Of a stretch of 60,224 bases of DNA, positions 8,866 through 17,880 are shown piece by piece. This DNA is from Sulfurospirillum tamanense (GTDB lineage: Bacteria > Campylobacterota > Campylobacteria > Campylobacterales > Campylobacteraceae). The DNA lies in contig NZ_JAFHKK010000015.1 in NCBI RefSeq assembly GCF_016937535.1, forward strand, positions 1 to 60,224, in the 5' to 3' direction. Within the stretch, counting starts at the first letter, position 1, and every line of letters begins with the position of its first letter. The notes under the pieces were generated by a model that searched no databases, had not been told where the DNA came from, and saw only the letters and a program-made list of their open reading frames with translations. A program made the position numbers and the translations under genes.

Positions 8866-9914
8866 AACTTCACTCCAAAAAACTGCGCGTACCACTCCAC
8901 AAAACGGTCAATGCCTTCTTGGATGGGCGTGGCGGGTTGGTAGTTCAAATCCTCCACCAAATCGCTCACGTCTGCATAGGTGGCAGGCACGTCGCCTGCT
9001 TGCAAAGGCAAGAGATTTTTTTGGATAGGCTTGCCAAGTTTTCGCTCAATGGCTTCGATAAAATCCATCAATTTCACGGGCGCATTGTTGCCGATGTTGT
9101 AGATTTTATAGGGAGCAAAAGAGCGTGAGGGGTCTTGGTGGTTCCATGTGGGATTAGGCGAAGGTGGGTTGTCGATGACCCGCACTACGCCCTCTACGAT
9201 GTCATCCACGTAAGTAAAATCCCGTTGCATATTGCCGTGGTTAAACACGTCGATGGGTTTGCCCTCAAGTGCCGCTTTGACAAACAAAAACAACGCCATG
9301 TCGGGTCGTCCCCACGGTCCATACACCGTGAAAAACCGAAGCCCCGTGGTAGCGATGCCAAAAAGATGGCTGTAGGTGTGCGCCATGAGTTCGTTGGATT
9401 TTTTGCTCGCCGCGTAAAGACTGATGGGGTGGTCGACGTTGTCTTTGGTGGAAAAAGGAAGGCTTTCATTGAGTCCGTACACCGAACTGCTCGACGCGTA
9501 GGAGAGGTTGTTCACGCCGTGATGGCGGCAACACTCTAAGATGTTTAAAAACCCGATGATATTACTGGTCATGTACGCGTCTGGGTTGGTGAGTGAGTAA
9601 CGCACACCTGCTTGGGCGGCAAGGTTGCACACGGCATCAAACTTTTCGGTGGCAAAAAGGGTTTGCAAGGTTTCTTTGTCTTCGAGGTTTGCTTGAATGA
9701 AACGGTAGTTGGCGTGTTTGGTGCTTTGGGTGAGGGTGTTTGGTGCGATGGCCTCCCCCGCAATGCCCGCTTCGCGCAACCTGCCGTACTTAACCCGCAC
9801 GTCGTAGTAGTCGTTGATAGAATCAAGCCCGACCACCTCATCGCCTCTGGAGAGAAGACGGTTTGCAAGGTGAAAGCCGATGAAGCCCGCGGTGCCTGTG
9901 ACTAAAATGCGCAT
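8862..9914 (-). CDS. UDP-glucuronate 4-epimerase
   Basis: 350-aa extended SDR. GTAGFIGFH is at 7-15; DSINDYYDVRVKYGRL (about 31-46) is characteristic of the CapI/LpsL/GAE group; SSSSVYGLN and Y167-x3-K171 form the active site. Interconverts UDP-glucuronate and UDP-galacturonate, using the product of ugd in the same operon. ATG at 9914 follows AAAGGA. The stop overlaps the ligase GTG by 4 bp. Assignment over UDP-glucose epimerase rests on the DSINDYYD region and the presence of ugd. Confidence 0.88.
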   Translation of the reverse strand: MRILVTGTAGFIGFHLANRLLSRGDEVVGLDSINDYYDVRVKYGRLREAGIAGEAIAPNTLTQSTKHANYRFIQANLEDKETLQTLFATEKFDAVCNLAAQAGVRYSLTNPDAYMTSNIIGFLNILECCRHHGVNNLSYASSSSVYGLNESLPFSTKDNVDHPISLYAASKKSNELMAHTYSHLFGIATTGLRFFTVYGPWGRPDMALFLFVKAALEGKPIDVFNHGNMQRDFTYVDDIVEGVVRVIDNPPSPNPTWNHQDPSRSFAPYKIYNIGNNAPVKLMDFIEAIERKLGKPIQKNLLPLQAGDVPATYADVSDLVEDLNYQPATPIQEGIDRFVEWYAQFFGVKL

Positions 9915-9923
9915 GTTTTTCCT

Positions 9924-10715
9924 TTAATGTGTTGCTACTTTTTCAAGCGCTTTGGTGATGGCTTCTTGAAACACGGGGGTGTACGCTTTGTCTTTGGCAA
10001 GTTTTGCGCCCATTGCTTCAAGAGAGAGGGCATAATCTTCACATGTAAGGTTGCCTTTGAGCAGTTCGTACTTTAAATAGAGCCAGTAAGTGTTAAGCAC
10101 GTCGCTTTCACAGTAGGTTTTGATTTTTTCCAATTCCCCTGCAAAATAGAGCGCCATCACTTGGTCGCCGCTCACGTCGTACTTGCCTGGCATCCCCGCC
10201 ATGGCGCACAAATGGTCTAGTTTTAGCCCTCGCGCGGCCCCAAAGTCGCTGATGTGGTCCATCAAATCCACGTGAAAACGGTCGCTAAAGCGCGCGCGGT
10301 AATGTTCCCATTTGTTTTTCCCAAGCTCTTTGTTGTCCATCTCAAAATACGCAGGACACGAGAGGTTGTGCGCCAAGGCGCGCACCATTAACATAGGCAT
10401 GTCAAAACTACGCCCGTTAAAGCTCACCAGTTTTGGGTTATGACGGTCGATAAACTGCAAAAACGCCTTAAGCAGCGCTTCTTCCGTGTCGCCTTCCATG
10501 CTATTTACACGCAAAAAGACGCCAAAATCATCGGCAATCACCGCCGAAATCGCCACGACTTTGTGAAAAGCAATGGGCAAAAACCCGCTGCCCGTTTTGG
10601 CTTCTTGCGCTTCCACGGCCGCTTGTGCGACGGCTTCGTCACTTCCTTCAAAGCCATGAACACGTCGCAACAACGCGCTATCAGGGATAGTTTCACAGTC
10701 AAATACACAAATCAT
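9924..10715 (-). CDS. DnaQ-like 3'-5' exonuclease (PolB-exonuclease related)
   Basis: 263 aa. Motif Exo I is CVFDCETIPD near the N-terminus (Asp and Glu of DCE); Exo II is SFNGRSFDMPML (about 98-109); Exo III lies around TYCESDVLNTYWLYLK. This resembles the predicted exonucleases related to the PolB proofreading domain (PF10108 family). Its substrate is unknown. It overlaps the kinase gene by 4 bp (ATGA) and sits two genes from the secreted ligase, but it has no signal peptide. It carries a degenerate copy of the palindrome (CACATGTAAGG, peptide LTCE) near 10030. Confidence 0.82.
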   Translation of the reverse strand: MICVFDCETIPDSALLRRVHGFEGSDEAVAQAAVEAQEAKTGSGFLPIAFHKVVAISAVIADDFGVFLRVNSMEGDTEEALLKAFLQFIDRHNPKLVSFNGRSFDMPMLMVRALAHNLSCPAYFEMDNKELGKNKWEHYRARFSDRFHVDLMDHISDFGAARGLKLDHLCAMAGMPGKYDVSGDQVMALYFAGELEKIKTYCESDVLNTYWLYLKYELLKGNLTCEDYALSLEAMGAKLAKDKAYTPVFQEAITKALEKVATH

Positions 10716-11485
10716 GCTTCTTCCTTTAATGCCAACGTGCCAAGAATGCCAAGCAACCTAAACGCACTTTTAGAGTCTTGGTCTAGTACCTTTTGCGCTA
10801 GCGGGGTGTGCGCCAAGCGCGCTAACGCTCCAAAACTCCCAGCAAGGGCTTTGACACGTTTTGCCATGCCTTTTTTAGTGCGCGCCTCGTACAGGCCTAT
10901 AAGCTTCGCATAATCAGCCTCAACCCTGTGTTTTGCAAGGGAAAACAAAAACAAAAAAAGGTCGCGAAATTGCAAATCTTCCAAAGGAATGGCTTTATCA
11001 AAAGCTTCTTCAAAGTCAAGAGCAAAGACTTTTCCTTCTTTACATGTAAAGTTTTTTATCTGCGCCCCACCGTGAAATTCTCCCTTTACATGTAAAGCAC
11101 TCAACACCTCAACCACCTTTTCTAAAAGCCCTGGCACATTAGTGACTTCACCGTTACGGATGGCATTAAGGACGCTAGAACCTTGGTCTTCTAGGATAAA
11201 AAATGTTTCATTGACAGTTACAACGCTAGGGACATTGACACCTTTTTGCTCTAACCGCACAAGCTTACTTGATTCGTGCATAAGGGCTTGTTGAGGACTT
11301 TGCACGAGAGAAGGCACCAATAAAGGGTGTTTTAGCACCGCGTATGCGACACGGTGAATGCTTCGTGCGCCCGTTTTGCGCGCCCGTTTTACCCAATACT
11401 TCACCCCTTCGACGTCCATACTCACAACATCAAACGTCTGGTGTCGAGCCAGTGCGGCACTGGCTTCTTGCTCAATCCGCGTCAT
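10712..11485 (-). CDS. BUD32/WaaP-like kinase-fold protein with atypical catalytic loop
   Basis: 257 aa. It shows a small eukaryotic-type kinase fold of the lipopolysaccharide-kinase/BUD32 group: WVKRARK with a lysine near residue 33, HESSKLVRL, a catalytic-loop-like HGGAQIKN (H138 to N145) and ALDFEEA (D157) as the metal site. The usual catalytic Asp of HxD is Gly here. Position directly after msbA suggests phosphorylation of an LPS core sugar, if active. The ATG at 11485 is preferred to an upstream TTG (11503). Two TTACATGTAA copies (11040 and 11086) bracket the catalytic loop, giving LHVK before and FTCK after it. Confidence 0.7.
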   Translation of the reverse strand: MTRIEQEASAALARHQTFDVVSMDVEGVKYWVKRARKTGARSIHRVAYAVLKHPLLVPSLVQSPQQALMHESSKLVRLEQKGVNVPSVVTVNETFFILEDQGSSVLNAIRNGEVTNVPGLLEKVVEVLSALHVKGEFHGGAQIKNFTCKEGKVFALDFEEAFDKAIPLEDLQFRDLFLFLFSLAKHRVEADYAKLIGLYEARTKKGMAKRVKALAGSFGALARLAHTPLAQKVLDQDSKSAFRLLGILGTLALKEEA

Positions 11486-13199
11486 GAGCCAACGTTCCCG
11501 CAAGACGGCGGTATGCGTCGCAGTGCTCTAGCAAATAGGCCTCATTGCCCATATCCACAATCTTTCCACGGCGTAACACAGCAATTTTATCGGCTTGTTT
11601 GATCGTGCTAAGGCGATGAGCAATGATGATGGTGATACGGTTTTTACTCACCGCTTCGATAGCCTCGGTGATTTTTTGTTCACTTTTGGAATCAAGCGCG
11701 CTCGTAGCCTCATCAAAAATCAAAATCTGCGGGTCTACGTACAATGCCCTTGCAATGGCGATGCGCTGACGTTGACCGCCAGAAAGGTTGGTGCCATGTT
11801 CATCAAGCACCACCTCCACACCGCCCATTTCCTCCACAAAATCTAGCGCATTGGCTTGGTGCAAGCACGTCTTCACGCGCTCCAAGTCGATTTCTTTACC
11901 GTAGGCCACATTGGCCGCGATGGTGTCGTTGAAAATATACACCCGTTGTGTAACAATAGAAACACCGTTTCGCAACTGTTCCAATCCCACCTCACATAGG
12001 CGTGTCTCGTCTAGGTAAATCCCTCCCGTATCGGGGTCAAAAAAGCGCACAATAAGATTCACAATAGAGCTTTTCCCTCCGCCACTGTCTCCCACAAGGG
12101 CCAGTTTTTCCCCTTTTTTCACCTCAAAACTCACCCCATCAAGGGCTGTTTTGTCCCCATAACGTAGCACCACATCTTCAAAACGTAAGGCTTGCACACG
12201 GGGCATAGGGAGATTTTTTTCAGAAATAATACTGGGCTTTTGGTCAAAAATGTGCAAAATCCGCTCACTGGCCGCAATGGCATCTTGGATAGCGTTGTAC
12301 AAATCCGAAATACGCCGAATAGGGGTGTAGAGCATAAAAAGAGCCGTTAAAAATGAAAAAAAGCTCCCTACCGTCATCTGCCCTTCGATAACTTCACGAC
12401 CGCCTATCATGATGACGGTTGCTACCCCAATAGCACCCGCCACTTCCATCAACGGGCCTGAAAGCTCGGAAGTTTTGACCGACTTCATGTTGAGTTTAAA
12501 AAACTGCATGTTTTCTTTGGCAAAAATACCATGTTCGTGCTTTTCAGCCGCGTGGGCTTTGATGATTTCGATGTTGGTAAAAATCTCTGAAAGTTTAGAG
12601 GTAATGTCGGACGTTTTTTCTTGAGAATGATGAGAGAGTCTTTTTAGTTTTTTAGCAATAAGGCGTAGCGGAATGATGATGAGAGGAATGATGATGAGCG
12701 CAAAAAAGGAGAGTTTAGGACTTTGGTAAATCACTACCCCCAAAAGCCCACAAGCGGTCAACCCCTGTCGTCCCATCTCAGGAATGAGCGTAGAGACGAT
12801 ACTACGGATGCGCTCCACGTCGTTGACATTGCGGCTAATAAGTTCCCCTGAGCGCAAGCGGTGAAAAAAGACAATGTCTAGGTGTAGCATGGTTTCAAGG
12901 AGTTTATTGCGCACTTTACGGATGATGTCCTGTCCAATGAGTGCCGAATAATAGACTTGAATATACTTCCCGCCGCCTTTTAAGAGGTATACCCCGATGA
13001 TGGCGTAAGGCAGCAAATAGAGCAAATCGATGTCTTTTTTAACAAAAATCTCATCCAGTACAGGCTTAACAAGATAGGCGGAGGAGGAGGCGCCGATGGC
13101 GGAGAGCACCATGCCCAAAATGGCCAATAAAAAATAGGGAATATACCCTTTAAAATAGGGAATAACGAGGCGACGAAGCACCATCCGAATGTCTTTCAC
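11472..13199 (-). CDS. msbA: MsbA/PglK-type lipid flippase ABC transporter
   Basis: About 575-aa half-transporter with an N-terminal six-helix membrane domain (to about residue 315) and a C-terminal ATPase. Walker A is GDSGGGKSS (372-380 counted from the ATG at 13205), the signature LSGGQRQR (474-481) and Walker B ILIFDEATSALD (494-505). It flips lipid A-core or lipid-linked oligosaccharide across the inner membrane. Position beside pglB and the LOS genes does not decide between MsbA and PglK. ATG at 13205 lies directly on its AAAGG, so the GTG at 13199, 6 nt from AAGG, is favoured. First gene of the leftward operon. Confidence 0.85.
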   Translation of the reverse strand: MKDIRMVLRRLVIPYFKGYIPYFLLAILGMVLSAIGASSSAYLVKPVLDEIFVKKDIDLLYLLPYAIIGVYLLKGGGKYIQVYYSALIGQDIIRKVRNKLLETMLHLDIVFFHRLRSGELISRNVNDVERIRSIVSTLIPEMGRQGLTACGLLGVVIYQSPKLSFFALIIIPLIIIPLRLIAKKLKRLSHHSQEKTSDITSKLSEIFTNIEIIKAHAAEKHEHGIFAKENMQFFKLNMKSVKTSELSGPLMEVAGAIGVATVIMIGGREVIEGQMTVGSFFSFLTALFMLYTPIRRISDLYNAIQDAIAASERILHIFDQKPSIISEKNLPMPRVQALRFEDVVLRYGDKTALDGVSFEVKKGEKLALVGDSGGGKSSIVNLIVRFFDPDTGGIYLDETRLCEVGLEQLRNGVSIVTQRVYIFNDTIAANVAYGKEIDLERVKTCLHQANALDFVEEMGGVEVVLDEHGTNLSGGQRQRIAIARALYVDPQILIFDEATSALDSKSEQKITEAIEAVSKNRITIIIAHRLSTIKQADKIAVLRRGKIVDMGNEAYLLEHCDAYRRLAGTLAHDAD

Positions 13200-13209
13200 A
13201 CCCATCCTT

Positions 13210-13230
13210 TGAACTGTTTTTGAACTGTTT
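13210..13230. repeat. Tandem TGAACTGTTT pair in the msbA leader
   Basis: Two exact 10-mers TGAACTGTTT (13210-13219 and 13221-13230) repeat with an 11-bp period, close to one DNA helical turn, between the msbA -10 box and its start codon. This geometry suits binding of a dimeric repressor on one DNA face; the function is inference. Confidence 0.6.
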
Positions 13231-13235
13231 AGGGC

Positions 13236-13264
13236 ATTGTACTTTGTCGTTGCTGTGCAGTTAA
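13236..13264 (-). promoter_or_regulatory. Candidate promoter of the msbA-cysQ operon
   Basis: Read on the leftward strand: -35 TTAACT (13259-13264), a 17-bp spacer, and -10 TACAAT (13236-13241). The expected start site lies just before the tandem repeat and the msbA start. All ten genes down to cysQ overlap or nearly touch, so this may drive the whole operon. Confidence 0.5.
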
Positions 13265-13332
13265 TAAAAATAACCTAAAACAGGACACGTAAATTGGCAC
13301 ATCAATACTTTTACGTTCCTTAAAGTCCCCCG

Positions 13333-13341
13333 TGCTATAAT
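13333..13341 (+). promoter_or_regulatory. Extended -10 promoter of the hldD operon
   Basis: TGCTATAAT: a consensus TATAAT (13336-13341) with an upstream TGn extension, about 42 bp before the hldD GTG. No good -35 is seen, as often in Campylobacterota. It probably starts the rightward LOS operon, divergent from msbA. Confidence 0.6.
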
Positions 13342-13382
13342 TTTCCCTCATTTTAGCGCCACTTAACACCAAAGGACTTTTC

Positions 13383-14384
13383 GTGCCCACTACCACGCAA
13401 ACATTTGAAAACAAAACCATCCTCATCACTGGAGGCGCTGGGTTTATCGGCAGCAACCTCGCTTTTTATTTTCAAGAACACCATCCCAAAGCCACCGTCA
13501 TCGTCCTTGACACGTTTCGCAATGAAGAGCGTTTTAGCAACGGCAACCTCAAAAGCTTTGGCCATTTTAAAAATCTCCTTGGCTTCAAAGGCAAAATCCT
13601 CCAAGGAGACATCACCAAAGACTTAGGCATTTTAGAGTCCCTAGACATCGACTTCATCTTCCACCAAGCCGCCATCTCCGACACCACCGTGATGGACCAA
13701 GGCATCATGATGCAAACCAACGTCAACGCCTTTGAAGACTTGCTTGGCCTTGCCTTGCGTAAAAACGCTGTGATGGTCTACGCCTCCTCGGCCGCCACCT
13801 ACGGCAATGCCCCAAGCCCTCAAAGAGTAGGCCATGAAGCCCCTGAAAATGTCTATGGTTTTAGTAAGCTTGCCATGGACAACCTCGCCCGCCTTTGGGC
13901 TGCTAAAACCGACCTAACCATCGTCGGGTTGCGCTATTTTAACGTCTATGGCCCACGGGAATTTTATAAGCAAAAAACCGCTTCCATGGTGGTGCAACTG
14001 GGCCATCAAATCCTTGGCGGGCGTGCGCCCCGCCTTTTTTATGGTTCGGACGCTATCGTGCGGGATTTTATCTACATCGAAGATGTCATCCAAGCCAACA
14101 TTCTTGCCGCTACAAAGGGTAAAAGCGGGGTGTACAATGTGGGCACAGGCAAACCCCGAAGTTTCCAAGACATCGCCGATATTTTGCAACAAGAACTGGG
14201 CACGAATCTAGGCACAGACTACTTTCAAAACCCCTACAGCGCCTATCAAACCCACACCGAAGCGGACATTTCCCTTACATGTAAAGACTTGGGCTACGCA
14301 CCTCGTTTCACCCTAGAACAAGGCATTCGCGCCTACGTTCCCGAAATCAAACGGTTGTTTGAAAGCGAGGTCAAGGGTGCATAG
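13383..14384 (+). CDS. hldD: ADP-L-glycero-D-manno-heptose 6-epimerase
   Basis: 333-aa extended SDR. GGAGFIGSN is at 17-25, SSAATYG at 135-141, Y158-x3-K162 (YGFSK), and the specific RYFNVYGPREFYK segment near residue 190 is typical of HldD/RfaD. Last step of ADP-heptose synthesis for the LOS inner core. The GTG start at 13383 follows AAAGGA with 6-nt spacing. It is followed by hldE and gmhA in the same operon, with gmhB in the opposing operon, so the full ADP-heptose pathway is present. A TTACATGTAA copy (14275-14284) encodes LTCK near the C-terminus. Confidence 0.93.
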   Translation: MPTTTQTFENKTILITGGAGFIGSNLAFYFQEHHPKATVIVLDTFRNEERFSNGNLKSFGHFKNLLGFKGKILQGDITKDLGILESLDIDFIFHQAAISDTTVMDQGIMMQTNVNAFEDLLGLALRKNAVMVYASSAATYGNAPSPQRVGHEAPENVYGFSKLAMDNLARLWAAKTDLTIVGLRYFNVYGPREFYKQKTASMVVQLGHQILGGRAPRLFYGSDAIVRDFIYIEDVIQANILAATKGKSGVYNVGTGKPRSFQDIADILQQELGTNLGTDYFQNPYSAYQTHTEADISLTCKDLGYAPRFTLEQGIRAYVPEIKRLFESEVKGA

Positions 14385-15792
14385 ACTCCACGGACGCACC
14401 CCAACTCTTTTGGTGGTGGGGGATTTGATGTTGGATCATTACCTGTGGGGTGCGTGCGAACGCATCTCTCCCGAAGCGCCCGTGCAAGTGGTGGACATCA
14501 AAAACGAAACCACCGTCCTTGGTGGGGCGGGCAATGTGCTTTCCAATCTTGCTAGTCTTGGGGCCAAAGTGCATGTGGCTAGCGTCATTGGCAACGACGA
14601 AAACGGCAACGCATTAGTGGAAAAACTGCACACTCTTGGCATCAGTCACCAAAGCCTTGTGCGTCAAGAGGGGCGCAAAACCAGTAAAAAAAGCCGCGTC
14701 ATGGCAAGCCACCAACAAGTCGTGCGCTTTGATGCAGAGTCCAAAGAGCCCATCACTGCCCAAAGCGAAGCCGCTCTTTTGACTCACGTGCAAGGGCTTT
14801 TGGACGCGGCAGATGCGGTGTTACTTTCTGATTACGGCAAAGGCGTGTTGACCCCCTCATTCACCCAACGCCTCATCGCTCTCTCAAATGCTCGGGGCAT
14901 CCCTTGCCTTGTAGACCCCAAAGGCAAAGACTACAGCAAATACCGCGGTGCCACGCTCATCACCCCCAACCGCGCCGAAGCAGCCCTAGCTACCAACATC
15001 AGCATCACCGATGACGCGTCGCTTTTGGATGCTGGCATGAAGCTCAAAAACAACCTTGACTTAACCTACGCCATCATCACCCTCTCCGAAGATGGGATGG
15101 CTATCTTTGACCAAAACGTGGAAAAAATCCCCACCGTTGCGCGCGAAGTGTATGATGTTACAGGCGCGGGAGACACCGTGCTTGCCAGTCTTGGCTTTGC
15201 CCTGGCGTGCGGCATGAACATCACAGAAGCCGCTTTGTTTGCTACTTCTGCCGCAGCCGTGGTGGTGGGGAAACTGGGCAGTGCAACAGCCACTCTTGAA
15301 GAAATTATCCAGTATGAACGCTCCCTTGCCACCCCATCGCTCCATGAAAAAATCCTCACCGCGCAGGCGCTTAAACCGCTCCTTAGTGCCTACAAAGAGG
15401 GGACAGTTATTTTCACCAATGGCTGTTTTGACATCCTTCATGCAGGACACGTGCGCTACTTAGAAAAAGCCAAAAGCTTTGGAAACGTGCTAGTGGTGGG
15501 GCTAAACTCCGATGCGTCGGTGAAACGCCTCAAAGGTGAAAAACGCCCCATCAACCCCCAAGAGGACCGCGCCTTTGTGCTCTCAGGACTAAATTCAGTG
15601 GATTATGTGGTCGTGTTTGACGAAGAGACACCCTACCGCCTCATCCAAGAACTTTCGCCTGATATTTTAGTCAAAGGGGCAGATTATGAGGGCAAAGAGG
15701 TCGTGGGAAGCGACCTTGTCAAAGACGTGCGCCTTGTGGAGTTTTTAGAAGGGCGCAGTACAACGCAGATACTTAAAAAGGCACAACAATGA
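14377..15792 (+). CDS. hldE: Bifunctional heptose 7-phosphate kinase / heptose 1-phosphate adenylyltransferase
   Basis: 471 aa with two domains. The N-terminal ribokinase-like domain has GGAGNV near 49-54, the DYGKGVLT segment and the anion-hole VTGAGDT near 261-267. The C-terminal nucleotidyltransferase domain starts at [13 protein letters not shown], with the HxGH motif HAGH near 355-358. It makes heptose 1,7-bisphosphate and later ADP-heptose, with GmhB acting between the two steps. The frame opens at a TTG (14359), but the GTG at 14377 overlaps the hldD stop region and follows GAGGTCAAG. Full length, no fusion break. Confidence 0.93.
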   Translation: MHRLHGRTPTLLVVGDLMLDHYLWGACERISPEAPVQVVDIKNETTVLGGAGNVLSNLASLGAKVHVASVIGNDENGNALVEKLHTLGISHQSLVRQEGRKTSKKSRVMASHQQVVRFDAESKEPITAQSEAALLTHVQGLLDAADAVLLSDYGKGVLTPSFTQRLIALSNARGIPCLVDPKGKDYSKYRGATLITPNRAEAALATNISITDDASLLDAGMKLKNNLDLTYAIITLSEDGMAIFDQNVEKIPTVAREVYDVTGAGDTVLASLGFALACGMNITEAALFATSAAAVVVGKLGSATATLEEIIQYERSLATPSLHEKILTAQALKPLLSAYKEGTVIFTNGCFDILHAGHVRYLEKAKSFGNVLVVGLNSDASVKRLKGEKRPINPQEDRAFVLSGLNSVDYVVVFDEETPYRLIQELSPDILVKGADYEGKEVVGSDLVKDVRLVEFLEGRSTTQILKKAQQ

Positions 15793-16364
15793 AAACAATG
15801 ATTGCACGGGAAATGGCCGCCCACCAAGCGACGCTAGAAGCCACCATGCACAGCATGCAAGACGCCATCGAAGCCGCGGCTATCATGATGGTAGAAGCCT
15901 TAGAACAAGGGCACAAAGTCCTCTTTTTTGGCAACGGCGGGAGTGCGGCAGACGCGCAGCACTGGGCGGCGGAACTGAGTGGTCGCTACAAAGTAGAGCG
16001 CGGTGGGCTTGCAGGCATTGCCCTCACCACCGACACGTCCGCCCTCACTGCCATTGGCAACGACTACGGGTTTGAGTTTATCTTTTCACGCCAAGTCGAA
16101 GCCCTTGGACGCAAAGGAGACGTACTGGTGGGCATTTCCACGAGCGGCAACAGCCCCAACGTCTTGCGCGCCTTTGAAAAAGGCAAAAGTCTTGGGTGCA
16201 AAAGCATCGGTTTTAGTGGCAGAGGCGGCGGAGTGATGGCACCTTTGTGTGACGTGAACCTCATCGTTCCCTCCAACGACACGCCCCGCATCCAAGAGAT
16301 GCACGGACTCATCGGACACATCTTGTGCCAAGCGGTCGATGACGCCTACGCGCCCAAAGGCTAA
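15789..16364 (+). CDS. gmhA: Sedoheptulose 7-phosphate isomerase
   Basis: 191-aa SIS-domain protein. [22 protein letters not shown] lies around residues 45-66, with the Ser and His/Glu of the sugar-phosphate site; [10 protein letters not shown] and the C-terminal [14 protein letters not shown] segment are characteristic of GmhA. First step of heptose synthesis: sedoheptulose 7-phosphate to D-glycero-D-manno-heptose 7-phosphate. The ATG overlaps the hldE stop (ATGA), so the pathway enzymes are translationally coupled. Confidence 0.93.
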   Translation: MKTMIAREMAAHQATLEATMHSMQDAIEAAAIMMVEALEQGHKVLFFGNGGSAADAQHWAAELSGRYKVERGGLAGIALTTDTSALTAIGNDYGFEFIFSRQVEALGRKGDVLVGISTSGNSPNVLRAFEKGKSLGCKSIGFSGRGGGVMAPLCDVNLIVPSNDTPRIQEMHGLIGHILCQAVDDAYAPKG

Positions 16365-16365
16365 C

Positions 16366-17121
16366 ATGCGCACCTGCCGTTTTGAACTCTCGCCCGCTTA
16401 CGCGCATTTGGAAGAGTTTTGCAAAAACATTGCACAAGAATTTGCCCAAAGCAACGCCACCATTCACCGCGCGCGCAACGAGCTAAAAACCTTACATGTA
16501 AAGGGTGAAGCACTGGTGGTGAAGTCTTTTAAAGTGCCCAATCTTTTTAACCGTATTGTGTACACATTTTTTCGAAAAAGCAAAGCCGAAAAATCTTTTA
16601 AGAATGCGCAAAAGCTTTTGGATTTAGGAATTTGTACCCCAGAACCTATCGCTTATATTGAGTTTTTCAAAAATGGCTTGTTACATACGAGCTATTTCAT
16701 TGCCAAAGAATGGCCCTATGATTTCACTATCAGGGAACCTTTGTTGGAGGAAAATTTTCCAGATAAAGAGATTGTCTTAAATACTTTCGCACACTTTGTC
16801 CACACCTTGCACCATCAGCACATCACCCACAAAGACCTCTCCCCTGGCAATGTGCTCATTCGACGAGAAAATCTACAGATGTGTGTCGTAGATATCAACC
16901 GCATGGGCTTTTCTTCTTTAAACATGAAGCAAAAGTTAGTAAATTTCTCAAAACTGTGGGCAAAAGACGAGGATCTTGAAAAAATCATAACCGCCTATGC
17001 TGATAAAGAAAAAATCGATGTGCAAGAAGCTAATACAATAGCATTGCATTACTCTCAATCGCTAAAAAGAAAGAAGGGGTTAAAAAGAAAAATGAAAGCA
17101 CTCTTCACAAAGCGTCCGTAA
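16366..17121 (+). CDS. Lipopolysaccharide kinase family (WaaP/RIO-like)
   Basis: 251 aa. Kinase-fold motifs: K53 in VVKSF, a Glu in KSKAEKSFKNAQKL (E76), the catalytic loop HKDLSPGNVLI (H155, D157, N162) and the metal-binding VVDINR (D176). All key residues are present, unlike the kinase at 10712-11485. Likely adds phosphate to an LOS core sugar (heptose or Kdo). The ATG at 16366 lies 1 nt after the gmhA stop and follows AAAGG. A TTACATGTAA copy at 16492-16501 encodes LHVK. From about 16540 onward the gene becomes AT-rich compared with gmhA. Confidence 0.82.
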   Translation: MRTCRFELSPAYAHLEEFCKNIAQEFAQSNATIHRARNELKTLHVKGEALVVKSFKVPNLFNRIVYTFFRKSKAEKSFKNAQKLLDLGICTPEPIAYIEFFKNGLLHTSYFIAKEWPYDFTIREPLLEENFPDKEIVLNTFAHFVHTLHHQHITHKDLSPGNVLIRRENLQMCVVDINRMGFSSLNMKQKLVNFSKLWAKDEDLEKIITAYADKEKIDVQEANTIALHYSQSLKRKKGLKRKMKALFTKRP

Positions 17122-17880
17122 ATGATAAAACATATTTCTGTCGTTATTATCGTAAAAAATGGTGCCCAAACACTCTCAAAGACTTTAGACAGCATAAGAG
17201 CGTTTGAAGACGTTATTGTTTATGACAACGGCTCCACAGACGCCTCCTTATCCATCGCCTCTTCGTATGCTAATGTTACTTTACACCAAGGAGATTTTTT
17301 TGGCTTTGGCGAAACAAAAAATCTAGCAGCAAGCCTTGCAAAAAACGACTGGATTTTTTCATTAGACTGCGACGAAGTGGTGAGTGCAGAACTTTTAAAG
17401 AACCTCCAAAAAACCATTTTTAATAATACTTTTGTATATGAAGTTTTTAGAAATAATTATTACAATAACAAACGCATTATGTATTGTGGGTGGGGGAAAG
17501 AATCTATTCCAAGAATTTACAACAGAATATTTACTTCCTTTACCGATAGCATGGTGCATGAAAAAATTCTCACAAAAGACTTAAGTCTTATGCCTATTTA
17601 TGGTGAGCTAATGCATCATCCTTATGCTTCCTTAAGTGATTTTATCATCAAAGCTGACCGCTACTCTTCTTTGTATGCCACTAATAATGTGGGTAAGAAA
17701 AAATCCAGTCCCTCCAAGGCCTTTTTTAACGGACTCTACTCTTTTATGCGCACTTATGTTTTAAAACGAGGCTTTTTAGACGGTTGGGTGGGACTAGTTA
17801 TCGCATTTTCGCACATGGTGACTAACTTTTTTAAATACATGAAACTCTACGAAGCCAACAAAGAAGCAGGGTATCAGTGA
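17122..17880 (+). CDS. Family 2 glycosyltransferase (WaaE/KdtX-like)
   Basis: 252 aa, GT-A fold. The N-terminus ISVVIIVKNGAQTLSKTL is followed by YDNGSTDAS and the metal-site region FSLDCDEVVS. The KRGFLDGWVG motif near the C-terminus is typical of the WaaE/KdtX LOS-core glucosyltransferases. It probably adds a hexose to the first heptose; the sugar and linkage cannot be assigned from sequence. Starts directly after the kinase stop and overlaps the next gene by 4 bp. More AT-rich than its neighbours. Confidence 0.85.
   Translation: MIKHISVVIIVKNGAQTLSKTLDSIRAFEDVIVYDNGSTDASLSIASSYANVTLHQGDFFGFGETKNLAASLAKNDWIFSLDCDEVVSAELLKNLQKTIFNNTFVYEVFRNNYYNNKRIMYCGWGKESIPRIYNRIFTSFTDSMVHEKILTKDLSLMPIYGELMHHPYASLSDFIIKADRYSSLYATNNVGKKKSSPSKAFFNGLYSFMRTYVLKRGFLDGWVGLVIAFSHMVTNFFKYMKLYEANKEAGYQ

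Noticed and set aside
10028-10040. CACATGTAAGG in the exonuclease gene
   Set aside because: One base off the TACATGTA core; not counted among the 38 copies, though it probably is a decayed or incipient copy (peptide LTCE).
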